A stretch of DNA of 64,000 nt from Petrolisthes cinctipes. Lineage: Eukaryota > Arthropoda > Malacostraca > Decapoda > Porcellanidae. The stretch spans positions 558,001 to 622,000 of the forward strand of contig JAWQEG010000723.1 of NCBI GenBank assembly GCA_033782935.1. The letters are read 5' to 3'. How positions within the stretch are numbered: position 1 is the first letter of the stretch; each line of letters starts with the position of its first letter. A program made the translations under genes and the position numbers. The notes beneath the pieces are model-generated. The model made no database searches. It worked only from the letters and a program-made list of their open reading frames with translations, and was not told the origin of the DNA. Positions 1 to 11,236 of the stretch are shown one piece after another.

Positions 1-2895
1 GAATTTTCGGGTGTTTTGAGCCTGAATTTGAGATATAAACGGGTACAGAAGATACATGCACATATTGACTTTGGGCACCAAAAATATCGATTTTCAGCAT
101 GTTTTGGGCCTGAATTTTGAAAATACTCTAACACGGAGTAGGCATGTACAGATCGCTTCTGGGACCTCAAAATATCGAATTTTCGGGTGTTTAGGGCCAG
201 AATTTGAGATATAAACGGGTACAGAAGATGCATGCACATATCGACTTTTGGGCACCTAAAAGATCGATTTTCAGTATGTTTTTCGCCTGTATTTTGAAAA
301 TGCTCTAACACGGAGTAGGCATGTACAGATACCTTCTGGGACCTCTAAATATCGAATTTTCGGGTGTTTTGGGACTGAATTTGAGATATCGATTTTTTGG
401 CACCTAAAATATCGATTTTCAGCATGTTTTTAGCCTATATTTTGAAAATATTCTAGCACTGTGTAGGCATGTACAGATTGCTTCTGGGACCCCAAAATAT
501 TGAATTTTCGGGTGTTTTGAGCCTGAATTTGAGATATAAACGGGTACAGAAGATACATGAACATATTGACTTTGGGCATCTAAAATATCGATTTTCAGCA
601 TGTTTTGGGCCTGTATTTTGAAAATACTCTAACACTGAGTAGGCATGTACAGATTGCTTCTGGGACCCCAAAATATTGAATTTTCGGGTGTTTTGAGCCT
701 GAATTTGAGATATAAACGGGTACTGAAGATGCATGCACATATCGACTTTTGTGCACCTAAAAGATCGATTTTCAGTATGTTTTGAGCATGTATTTTGAAA
801 ATACTCTAACACGGAGTAGGCATGTACAGATCGCTTCTGGAACCCCTAAATATCGAATTTTCGGGTGTTTTGAGACTGAATTTGAGATATCGACTTTTTG
901 GCACCTAAATGATCGATTTTTAGCATATTTTTAGCCTATATTATGAAAATATTCTAGCACTGAGTAGGCATGTACAGATTGCTTCTGGGACCCCAAAATA
1001 TTGAATTTTCGGTTGTTTTGAGCCTGAATTTGAGATATAATCGGGTACAGAAGATACATGCACATATTGACTTTGGGCACCAAAAATATCGATTTTCAGC
1101 ATGTTTTGGGCCTGAATTTTGAAAATACTCTAACACGGAGTAGGCATGTACAGATCGCTTCTGGGACCCCAAAATATCGAATTTTCGGTTGTTTAGGGCC
1201 AGAATTTGAGATATAAACGGGTACAGAAGATGCATGCACATATCGACTTTTGGGCACCTAAAAGATCGATTTTTAGTATGTTTTTGGCCTCTATTTTGAA
1301 AATACTCTAACACGGAGTAGGCATGTACAGATACCTTCTGGGACCTCTAAGTATCGAATTTTCGGGTGGTATGGGACTGAATTTGAGATATCGATTTTTT
1401 GGCACCTATAATATCGATTTTTAGCATGTTTTTAGCCTATATTTTGAAAATATTCTAGCACTGGTTAGGCATGTACATATTGCTTCTGGGACCCCAAAAT
1501 ATTGAATTTTCGGGTGTTTTGAGCCTGAATTTGAGATATAAACGGGTACTGAATATGCATGCACATATCGACTTTTGTGCACCTAAAAGATCGATTTTCA
1601 GTATGTTTTGAGCATGTATTTTGAAAATACTCTAACACGGAGTAGGCATGTACAGATCGCTTCTGGGACCCCTAAATATCGAATTTTCGGGTGTTTTGGG
1701 ACTGAATTTGAGATATCGACTTTTTGGCACCTAAAAGATAGATTTTTAGCATGTTTTTAGCCTATATTTTGAAAATATTCTAGCACTGAGTAGGCATGTA
1801 CAGATTGCTTCTGGGACCCCAAAATATTGAATTTTCGGGTGTTTTGAGCCTGAATTCGAGATATAAACGGGTACAGAAGATACATGCACATATTGACTTT
1901 TGGCAACAAAAATATCGATTTTCAGTATGTTTTGAGCATGTATTTTGAAATTACTCTAACACGGAGTAGGCATGTACAGATCGCTTCTGGGACCCCTAAA
2001 TATCGAATTTTCGGGTGTTTTGGGACTGAATTTGAGATATCGACTTTTTGGCACCTAAAAGACCGATTTTTAGCATGTTTTTAACCTATATTTTGAAAAT
2101 ATTCTAGCACTGAGTAGGCATGTACAGATTGCTTCTGGGACCCCAAAATATTGAATTTTCGGGTGTTTTGAGCCTGAATTTGATATATAAACGGGTACAG
2201 AAGATAAATGCACATATTGACTTTTGGGCACCTAAAAGATCGATTTTCAGTATGTTTTTGGCCTGTATTTTTAAAATACTCTAACACGGAGTAGGCATGT
2301 ACAGATACCTTCTGGGACCTCTAAATATCGAATTTTCGGGTGTTTTGGGACTGAATTTGAGATATCGATTTTTTGGCACCTAAAATGTCGATTTTTAGCA
2401 TGTTTTTAGCCTATATTTTGAAAATATTCTAGCACTGTGTAGGCATGTACAGATTGCTTCTGGGACCCCAAAATATTGAATTTTCGGGTGTTTTGAGCCT
2501 GAATTTGAGATATAAACGGGTACAGAAGATACATGCACATATTGACTTTGGGCATCTAAAACATCGATTTTCAGCATGTTTTGGGCCTGTATTTTGAAAA
2601 TACTCTAACACTGAGTAGGCATGTACAGATTGCTTCTGGGACCCCAAAATATTTAATTTTCGAGTGTTTTGAGCCTGAATTTGAGATATAAACGGGTTCT
2701 GAAGATGCATGCACATATCGACTTTTGTGCACCTAAAAGATGAATTTTCAGTATGTTTTGAGCATGTATTTTGAAAATACTCTAACACGGAGTAGGCATG
2801 TACAGATCGCTTCTGGGACCCCTAAATATCGAATTTTCGGGTGTTTTGGGACTGAAATTGAGATATCGACTTTTTGGCACCTAAAAGATCGATTT
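1..2895 (+). repeat. Array segment: trimers followed by a short run of dimers
   Basis: C-type junctions (gagatatcg + a/t + cttttt or ttttttgg) fall near 386, 887, 1388, 1712, 2038, 2362 and 2863. The units are thus 501, 501, about 325 three times, then 501 bp. The A1/A2 subtypes alternate in the first kilobase. Part of this segment (about 1300-2800) reappears at 17.2-18.7 kb. Confidence 0.8.
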
Positions 2896-3573
2896 TTAGC
2901 ATGTTTTTATCCTATATTTTGAAAATATTCTAGCACTGAGTAGGCATGTACAGATTGCTTCTGGGACCCCAAAATATTGAATTTTCGGTTGTTTTGAGCC
3001 TGAATTTGAGATATAAACGGGTACAGAAGATACATGCACATATTGACTTTGGGCACCAAAAATATCGATTATGAGCATGTTTTGGGCCTGAATTTAGAAA
3101 ATACTCTAACACGGAGTAGGCATGTACAGATCGCTTCTGGGACCCCAAAATATTGAATTTTCGGGTGTTCTGAGCCTGAATTTGAGATATAAACGGGTAC
3201 TGAAGATGCATGCACATATCGACTTTTGTGCACCTAAAAGATCGATTTTGAGCATGTTTTGGGCCTGAATTTTGAAAATACTCTAACACGGAGTAGGCAT
3301 GTACAGATCGCTTCTGGGACCCCAAAATATCGAATTTTCGGGTATTTAGGGCCAGAATTTGAGACATAAACGGGTACAGAAGATGCAGGCACATATCGAC
3401 TTTTGGGCACCTAAAAGATCGATTTTCAGTATGTTTTTGGCCTGTATTTTGAAAATACTCTAACACGGAGTAGGCATGTACAGATACCTTCTGGGACCTC
3501 TAAATATCGAATTTTCGGGTGTTTTGGGACTGAATTTGAGATATCGATTTTTTAGCACATAAAATGTCGATTT
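2896..3573 (+). repeat. 678-bp tetrameric unit with a chimeric extra monomer
   Basis: Equivalent positions before and after this unit are 678 bp apart, that is 501 plus 177. The order is A2, an extra monomer, B2, C2. The extra monomer is B1-like at its start (gggtactgaagatgcatgc) and A2-like at its end (ttttgggcctgaattttg). The unusual 'gagcatg' (normally cagcatg) occurs in the A2 copy near 3070 and again exactly 177 bp later, as expected from unequal exchange. Confidence 0.8.
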
Positions 3574-3620
3574 TTAGCATGTTTTTAGCCTATATTTCGA
3601 AAATATTCTAGCACTGTGTA

Positions 3621-3796
3621 GGCATGTACAGATTGCTTCTGGGACCCCAAAATATTGAATTTTTGGGTGTTTTGAGCCTGAATTTGAGATATAAACGGGT
3701 ACAGAAGATACATGCACATATTGACTTTGGGCATCTAAAATATCGATTTTCAGCATGTTTTGGGCCTGTATTTTGAAAATACTCTAACACTGAGTA
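3621..3796 (+). repeat. Reference A monomer (176 bp, subtype A1)
   Basis: Type A carries attgactttgggcatc followed by atcgattttcagcatg and ttttgggcctgta. It has one T fewer than B in the run after 'ttgac', which explains 176 against 177 bp. A second subtype, A2 (for example in the units starting near 4576 and 15039), reads gggcaccaaaaatatcg and gggcctgaattttg instead. A contains the dyad GTATTTTgAAAATAC at 3768-3782. A is the monomer missing from the B-C dimers. Confidence 0.9.
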
Positions 3797-3973
3797 GGCA
3801 TGTACAGATTGCTTCTGGGACCCCAAAATATTGAATTTTCGGGTGTTTTGAGCCTGAATTTGAGATATAAACGGGTACTGAAGATGCATGCACATATCGA
3901 CTTTTGTGCACCTAAAAGATCGATTTTCAGTATGTTTTGAGCATGTATTTTGAAAATACTCTAACACGGAGTA
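3797..3973 (+). repeat. Reference B monomer (177 bp, subtype B1)
   Basis: Type B1 reads gggtactgaagatgcatgc, then atcgacttttgtgcacc and cagtatgttttgagcatg. Subtype B2 (for example following the A2 unit near 4610) reads gtgtttagggccagaattt, cttttgggcacc and tatgtttttggcctg. The block around tgcatgca is an 8-bp perfect palindrome. B has the full-length second half (89 bp) from which the C monomer appears to have lost 29 bp. Confidence 0.9.
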
Positions 3974-4121
3974 GGCATGTACAGATCGCTTCTGGGACCC
4001 CTAAATATCGAATTTTCGGGTGTTTTGGGACTGAATTTGAGATATCGACTTTTTGGCACCTAAAAGATCGATTTTTAGCATGTTTTTAGCCTATATTTTG
4101 AAAATATTCTAGCACTGAGTA
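3974..4121 (+). repeat. Reference C monomer (148 bp, internally deleted)
   Basis: Type C reads ttttgggactgaatttgag, then atatcgactttttggcacc and atttttagcatgtttttagc. Against B, the 29 bp between the two ATAT tetranucleotides (atat-aaacggg...gcac-atat) are absent, leaving gagatatcgac. Its length is the 60-bp shortened second half plus an 88-bp first half. It also has its own direct repeat (tttttagc-atg-tttttagc) and the dyad ATATTTTgAAAATAT at 4093-4107. C occurs once in nearly every higher-order unit, so the deletion predates the amplification. Subtype C2 reads gataccttctgggacctct and gatttttt instead of gacttttt. Confidence 0.9.
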
Positions 4122-4479
4122 GGCATGTACAGATTGCTTCTGGGACCCCAAAATATTGAATTTTTGGGTGTTTTGAGCCTGAATTTGAGATATAAACGGG
4201 TACAGAAGATACATGCACATATTGACTTTGGGCATCTAAAATATCGATTTTCAGTATGTTTTGGGCCTGTATTTTGAAAATACTCTAACACTGAGTAGGC
4301 ATGTACAGATTGCTTCTGGGACCCCAAAATATTGAATTTTCGGGTGTTTTGAGCCTGAATTTGAGATATAAACGGGTACTGAAGATGCATGCACATATCG
4401 ACTTTTGGGCACCTAAAAGATCGATTTTCAGTATGTTTTGAGCATGTATTTTGAAAATACTCTAACACGGAGTAGGCAT

Positions 4480-7440
4480 GTACAGATCCCTTCTGGAACC
4501 CCTAAATATCGAATTTTCGGGTGTTTTGGGACTGAATTTGAAATATCGACTTTTTGGCACCTAAATGATCGATTTTTAGCATATTTTTAGCCTATATTTT
4601 GAAAATATTCTAGCACTGAGTAGGCATGTACAGATTGCTTCTGGGACCCCAAAATATTGAATTTTCGGTTGTTTTGAGCCTGAATTTGAGATATAATCGG
4701 GTACATAAGATACATGCACATATTGACTTTGGGCACCAAAAATATCGATTTTCAGCATGTTTTGGGCCTGAATTTTGAAAATACTCTAACACGGAGTAGG
4801 CATGTACAGATCGCTTCTGGGACCCCAAAATATCGAATTTTCGGGTGTTTAGGGCCAGAATTTGAGATATAAACGGGTACAGAAGATGCATGCACATATC
4901 GACTTTTGGGCACCTAAAAGATCGATTTTCAGTATGTTTTTGGCCTGTATTTTGAAAATACTCTAACACGGAGTAGGCATGTACAGATACCTTCTGGGAC
5001 CTCTAAGTATCGAATTTTCGGGTGGTATGGGACTGAATTTGAGATATCGATTTTTTGGCACCTATAATATCGATTTTTAGCATGTTTTTAGCCTATATTT
5101 TGAAAATATTCTAGCACTGGTTAGGCATGTACAGATTGCTTCTGGGACCCCAAAATATTGAATTTTCGGGTGTTTTGAGCCTGAATTTGAGATATAAACG
5201 GGTACAGAAGATACATGCACATATTGACTTTGGGCATCTAAAATATCGATTTTCAGCATGTTTTGGGCCTGTATTTTGAAAATACTCTAACACTGAGTAG
5301 GCATGTACAGATTGCTTCTGGGACCCCTAAATATCGAATTTTCGGGTGTTTTGGGACTGAATTTGAGATATCGACTTTTTGGCACCTAAATCATCGATTT
5401 TTAGCATATTTTTAGCATATATTTTGAAAATATTCTAGCACTGAGTAGGCATGTACAGATTGCTTCTGGGACTCCAAAATATTGAATTTTCGGTTGTTTT
5501 GAGCCTGAATTTGAGATATAATCGGGTACAGAAGATACATGCACATATTGACTTTGGGCACCAAAAATATCGATTTTCAGAATGTTTTGGGCCTGAATTT
5601 TGAAAATACTCTAACACGGAGTAGGCATGTACAGATCGCTTCTGGGACCCCAAAATATCGAATTTTCGGGTGTTTAGGGCCAGAATTTGAGATATAAACG
5701 GGTACAGAAGATGCATGCACATATCGACTTTTGGGCACCTAAAAGATCGATTTTCAGTATGTTTTTGGCCTGTATTTTGAAAATACTCTAACACGGAGTA
5801 GGCATGTACAGATACCTTTTGGGACCTCTAAGTATCGAATTTTCGGGTGGTATGGGACTGAATTTGAGATATCGATTTTTTGGCACCTATAATATCGATT
5901 TTTAGCATGTTTTTAGCCTATATATTGAAAATATTCTAGCACTGGTTAGGCATGTACAGATTGCTTCTGGGACCCCAAAATATTGAATTTTCGGGTGTTT
6001 TGAGCCTGAATTTGAGATATAAACGGGTACAGAAGATACATGCACATATTGACTTTCGGCATCTAAAATATCGATTTTCAGCATGTTTTTGGCCTGTATT
6101 TTGAAAATACTCTAACACTGAGTAGGCATGTACAGATTGATTCTGGGACCCCAAAATATTGAATTTTCGGGTGTTTTGAGCCTGAATTTTAGATATAAAC
6201 GGGTACTGAATATGCATGCACATATCGACTTTTGTGCACCTAAAAGATCGATTTTCAGTATGTTTTGAGCATGTATTTAGAAAATACTCTAACACGGAGT
6301 AGGCATGTACAGATCGCTTCTGGGACCTCTAAATATCGAATTTTCGGGTGTTTTGGGACTGAATTTGAGATAACGACTTTTTGGCACCTAAAAGATCGAT
6401 TTTTAGCATGTTTTTAGCTTATATTTTGAAAATATTCTAGCACTGAGTAGGCATGTACAGATTGCTTCTGGGACCCCAAAATATTGAATTTTCGGGTGTT
6501 TTGAGCCTGAATTTGAGATATAAACGGGTACTGAAGATGCATGCACATATCGACTTTTGGGCACCTAAAAGATCGATTTTCAGTATGTTTTGAGCATGTA
6601 TTTTGAAAATACTCTAACACGGAGTAGGCATGTACAGATCGCTTCTGGAACCCCTAAATATCGAATTTTCGGGTGTTTTGGGACTGAATTTGAGATATCG
6701 ACTTTTTGGCACCTAAATGATCGATTTTTAGCATATTTTTAGCCTATATTTTGAAAATATTCTAGCACTGAGTAGGCATGTACAGATTGCTTCTGGGACC
6801 CCAAAATATTGAATTTTCGGTTGTTTTGAGCCTGAATTTGAGATATAATCGGGTACAGAAGATACATGCACATATTGACTTTGGGCACCAAAAATATCGA
6901 TTTTCAGCATGTTTTGGGCCTGAATTTTGAAAATACTCTAACACGGAGTAGGCATGTACAGATCGCTTCTGGGACCCCAAAATATCGAATTTTCGGGTGT
7001 TTAGGGCCAGAATTTGAGATATAAACGGGTACAGAAGATGCATGCACATATCGACTTTTGGGCACCTAAAAGATCGATTTTCAGTATGTTTTTGGCCTGT
7101 ATTTTGATTATACTCTAACACGGAGTAGGCATGTACAGATACCTTCTGGGACCTCTAAGTATCGAATTTTCGGGTGGTATGGGACTGAATTTGAGATATC
7201 GATTTTTTGGCACCTATAATATCGATTTTTAGCATGTTTTTAGCCTATATTTTGAAAATATTCTAGCACTGGTTATGCATGTACAGATTGCTTCTGGGAC
7301 CCCAAAATATTGAATTTTCAGGTGTTTTGAGCCTGAATTTGAGATATAAACGGGTACAGAATATACATGCACATATTGACTTTGGGCATCTAAAATATCG
7401 ATTTTCAGCATGTTTTGGGCCTGTATTTTGAAAATACTCT
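4480..7440 (+). repeat. 2152-bp block repeat (about 4.48-5.29 kb matching 6.63-7.44 kb)
   Basis: Positions 4576, 4610, 5077 and 5111 have near-identical counterparts at 6728, 6762, 7229 and 7263, each 2152 bp away. Shared private marks include ctggaacccc, aaatgatcg with catatttttagcc, the broken ataatcgggtac, and the ggtggtatgggactg C2 variant. The period equals 501+324+501+501+325 bp, so it is a multi-unit block. Confidence 0.75.
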
Positions 7441-10400
7441 AACACTGAGTAGGCATGTACAGATTGCTTCTGGGACCCCAAAATATTGAATTTTCGGGTG
7501 TTTTGAGCCTGAATTTGAGATATAAACGGGTACTGAAGATGCATGCACATATCGACTTTTGTGCACCTAAAAGATCGATTTTCAGTATGTTTTGAGCATG
7601 TATTTTGAAAATACTCTAACACGGAGTAGGCATGTACAGATCGCTTCTGGGACCCCTAAATATCGAATTTTCGGGTGTTTTGGGACTGAATTTGAGATAT
7701 CGACTTTTTGGCACCTAAAAGATCGATTTTTAGCATGTTTTTAGCCTATATTTTGAAAATATTCTAGCACTGAGTAGGCATGTACAGATTGCTTCTGGGA
7801 CCCCAAAATATTGAATTTTCGGGTGTTTTGAGCCTGAATTTGAGATATAAACGGGTACAGAAGATACATGCACATATTGATTTTGGGCACCAAAAATATC
7901 GATTTTCAGCATGTTTTGGGCCTGAATTTTGAAAATACTCTAACACGGAGTAGGCATGTACAGATCGCTTCTGGGACCCCAAAATATCGAATTTTCGGGT
8001 GTTTAGGGCCAGAATTTGAGATATAAATGGGTACAGAAGATGCATGCACATATCGACTTTTGTGCACCTAAAAGATCGATTTTCAGTATGTTTTGAGCAT
8101 GTATTTTGAAAATACTCTAACACGGAGTAGGCATGTACAGATCGCTTCTGGAACCCCTAAATATCGAATTTTCGGGTGTTTTGGGACTGAATTTGAGATA
8201 TCGACTTTTTGGCACCTAAATGATCGATTTTTAGCATATTTTTATCCTATATTTTGAAAATATTCTAGCACTGAGTAGGCATGTACAGATTGCTTCTGGG
8301 ACCCCAAAATATTGAATTTTCGGGTGTTTTGAGCCTGAATTTGAGATATAATCGGGTACAGAAGATACATGCACATATTGATTTTGGGCACCAAAAATAT
8401 CGATTTTCAGCATGTTTTGGGCCTGAATTTTGAAAATACTCTAACACGGAGTAGGCATGTACAGATCGCTTCTGGGACCCCAAAATATCGAATTTTCGGG
8501 TGTTTAGGGCCAGAATTTGAGATATAAATGGGTACAGAAGATGCATGCACATATCGACTTTTGTGCACCTAAAAGATCGATTTTCAGTATGTTTTGAGCA
8601 TGTATTTTGAAAATACTCTAACACGGAGTAGGCATGTACAGATCGCTTCTGGAACCCCTAAATATCGAATTTTCGGGTGTTTTGGGACTGAATTTGAGAT
8701 ATCGACTTTTTGGCACCTAAATGATCGATTTTTAGCATATTTTTATCCTATATTTTGAAAATATTCTAGCACTGAGTAGGCATGTACAGATTGCTTCTGG
8801 GACCCCAAAATATTGAATTTTCGGGTGTTTTGAGCCTGAATTTGAGATATAATCGGGTACAGAAGATACATGTACATATTGACTTTGGGCACCAAAAATA
8901 TCGATTTTCAGCATGTTTTGGGCCTGAATTTTGAAAATACTCTAACACGGAGTAGGCATGTACAGATCGCTTCTGGGACCCCAAAATATCGAAATTTCGG
9001 GTGTTTAGGGCCAGAATTTGAGATATAAACGGGTACAGAAGATGCATGCACATATTGACTTTTGGGCACCTAAAAGATCGATTTTCAGTATGTTTTTGGC
9101 CTGTATTTTAAAAATACTCTAACACGGAGTAGGCATGTACAGATACCTTCTGGGACCTCTAAGTATCGAATTTTCGGGTGGTATGGGACTGAATTTGAGA
9201 TATCGATTTTTTGGCACCTATAATATCGATTTTTAGCATGTTTTTAGCCTATATTTTGAAAATATTCTATCACTGGTTAGGCATGTACAGATTGCTTCTG
9301 GGACCCCAAAATATTAAATTTTCGTGTGTTTTGAGCCTGAATTTGAGATATAAACGGGTACAGAAGATACATGCACATATTGACTTTGGGCATCTAAAAT
9401 ATCGATTTTCAGCATGTTTTGGGCCTGTATTTTGAAAATACTCTAACACTGAGTAGGCATGTACAGATTGCTTCTGGGACCCCAAAATATTGAATTTTCG
9501 GGTGTTTTGAGCCTGAATTTGAGATATAAACGGGTACTGAAGATGCATGCACATATCGACTTTTGTGCACCTAAAAGATCGATTTTAAGTATGTTTTGAG
9601 CATGTATTTTGAAAATACTCTAACACGGAGTAGGCATGTACAGATCGCTTCTGGGACCCCTAAATATCGAATTTTCGGGTGTTTTGGGACTGAATTTGAG
9701 ATATCGACTTTTTGGCACCTAAAAGATCGATTTTTAGCATGTTTTTAGCCTATATTTTGAAAATATTCTAGCACTGAGTAGGCATGTACAGATTGCTTCT
9801 GGGACCCCAAAATATTGAATTTTCGGGTGTTTTGAGCCTGAATTTGAGATATAAACGGGTACAGAAGATACATGCACATATTGATTTTGGGCACCAAAAA
9901 TATCGATTTTCAGCATGTTTTGGGCCTGAATTTTGAAAATACTCTAACACGGAATAGGCATGTACAGATCGCTTCTGGGACCCCAAAATATCGAATTTTC
10001 GGGTGTTTAGGGCCAGAATTTGAGATATAAATGGGTACAGAAGATGCATGCACATATCGACTTTTGTGCACCTAAAAGATCGATTTTCAGTATGTTTTGA
10101 GCATGTATTTTGAAAATACTCTAACACGGAGTAGGCATGTACAGATCGCTTCTGGAACCCCTAAATATCGAATTTTCGGGTGTTTTGGGACTGAATTTGA
10201 GATATCGACTTTTTGGCACCTAAATGATCGATTTTTAGCATATTTTTATCCTATATTTTGAAAATATTCTAGCACTGAGTAGGCATGTACAGATTGCTTC
10301 TGGGACCCCAAAATATTGAATTTTCGGGTGTTTTGAGCCTGAATTTGAGATATAAACGGGTACAGAAGATACATGCACATATTGACTTTGGGCACCAAAA

Positions 10401-11236
10401 ATATCGATTTTCAGCATGTTTTGGGCCTGAATTTTGAAAATACTCTAACACGGAGTAGGCATGTACAGATCGCTTCTGGGACCCCAAAATATTGAATTTT
10501 CGGGTGTTTAGGGCCAGAATTTGAGATATAAACGGGTACAGAAGATGCATGCACATATCGACTTTTGGGCACCTAAAAGATCGATTTTCAGTATGTTTTG
10601 AGCATGTATTTTGAAAATACTCTAACACGGAGAAGGCATGTACAGATCGCTTCTGGGACCCCTAAATATCGAATTTTCGGGTGTTTTGAGCCTGAATTTG
10701 AGATATCGACTTTTTGGCACCTAAAAGATCGATTTTTAGCATGTTTTTAGCCTATATTTTGAAAATATTCTAGCACTGAGTTGGCATGTACAGATTGCTT
10801 CTGGGACCCCAAAATATTGAATTTTCGGGTATTTTGAGCCTGAATTTGAGATATAAACGTGTACAGAAGATACATGCACATATTGACTTTGGGCATCTAA
10901 AATATCGATTTTCAGCATGTTTTGGGCCTGTATTTTGAAAATACTCTAGCACTGAGTAGGCATGTACAGATTGCTTCTGGGACCCCAAAATATTGAATTT
11001 TCGGGTGTTTTGAGCCTGAATTTGAGATATAAACGGGTACTGAAGATGCATGCACATATCGACTTTTGTGCACCTAAAAGATCGATTTTCAGTATGTTTT
11101 GAGCATGTATTTTGAAAATACTCTAACACGGAGTAGGCATGTACAGATCGCTTCTGGGACCCCTAAATATCGAATTTTCGAGTGTTTTGGGACTGAATTT
11201 GAGATATCGACTTTTTGGCACCTAAAAGATCGATTT
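6728..11236 (+). repeat. Nine consecutive 501-bp intervals without net indel
   Basis: Equivalent positions 6728, 7229, 7730, 8231, 8732, 9233, 9734, 10235, 10736 and 11237 are each exactly 501 bp apart. Units at 7730, 8231, 8732, 9734 and 10235 share A2 type, and several carry catatttttatcc and ataaatgggtac. The units at 7730 and 9734 are practically identical, 2004 bp (4 x 501) apart. This is the most regular trimer stretch in the window. Confidence 0.85.

Larger units (their letters stand above)
3621..4121 (+). repeat. Reference 501-bp higher-order repeat (A-B-C trimer)
   Basis: Counting from one ggcatgtac anchor to the next gives 176 (3621-3796), 177 (3797-3973) and 148 bp (3974-4121), a total of 501. 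The same 501-bp spacing separates equivalent positions through most of the window, for example 3608, 4109, 4610 and 5111. The three monomers differ more from each other than each does from its counterpart in the next trimer, which is the definition of a higher-order repeat. The phase chosen here is arbitrary. Confidence 0.93.
3574..6727 (+). repeat. Array segment of trimers with single dimers
   Basis: Unit spacings from 3574 are about 501, 501, 501, 324 (A-C dimer near 5077-5400), 501 and 501, then 325 (B-C) before 6728. A2-type trimers here carry the marks ctggaacccc, aaatgatcg and gatataatcgg, shared with the unit 2152 bp downstream. Confidence 0.8.

Noticed and set aside
453..812. Recurrent minus-strand reading frames of about 119 codons (also 60, 68, 95 and up to 178 codons), with near-identical products dozens of times
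   Set aside because: They follow from a stop-free frame across the A and B monomers. A second overlapping frame (the 60-codon one) is equally conserved, so conservation is at DNA level. A and C lengths (176 and 148 bp) are not multiples of three, the frames are broken freely by indels, and the predicted products show no recognisable domain.
1884..2084. Plus-strand reading frames of 60-95 codons, for example here, 9211-9435, 17239-17475 and 25962-26249
   Set aside because: They occur only where single-base changes in a monomer remove a stop. They are repeat sequence with no start context or domain, and they are not kept in neighbouring copies.
3768..3782. Rho-independent-like terminator or hairpin at the GTATTTTgAAAATAC dyad
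   Set aside because: The arms are AT-rich and only 7 bp with a 1-base centre, and there is no transcription unit. It is better treated as a DNA dyad of unknown role.
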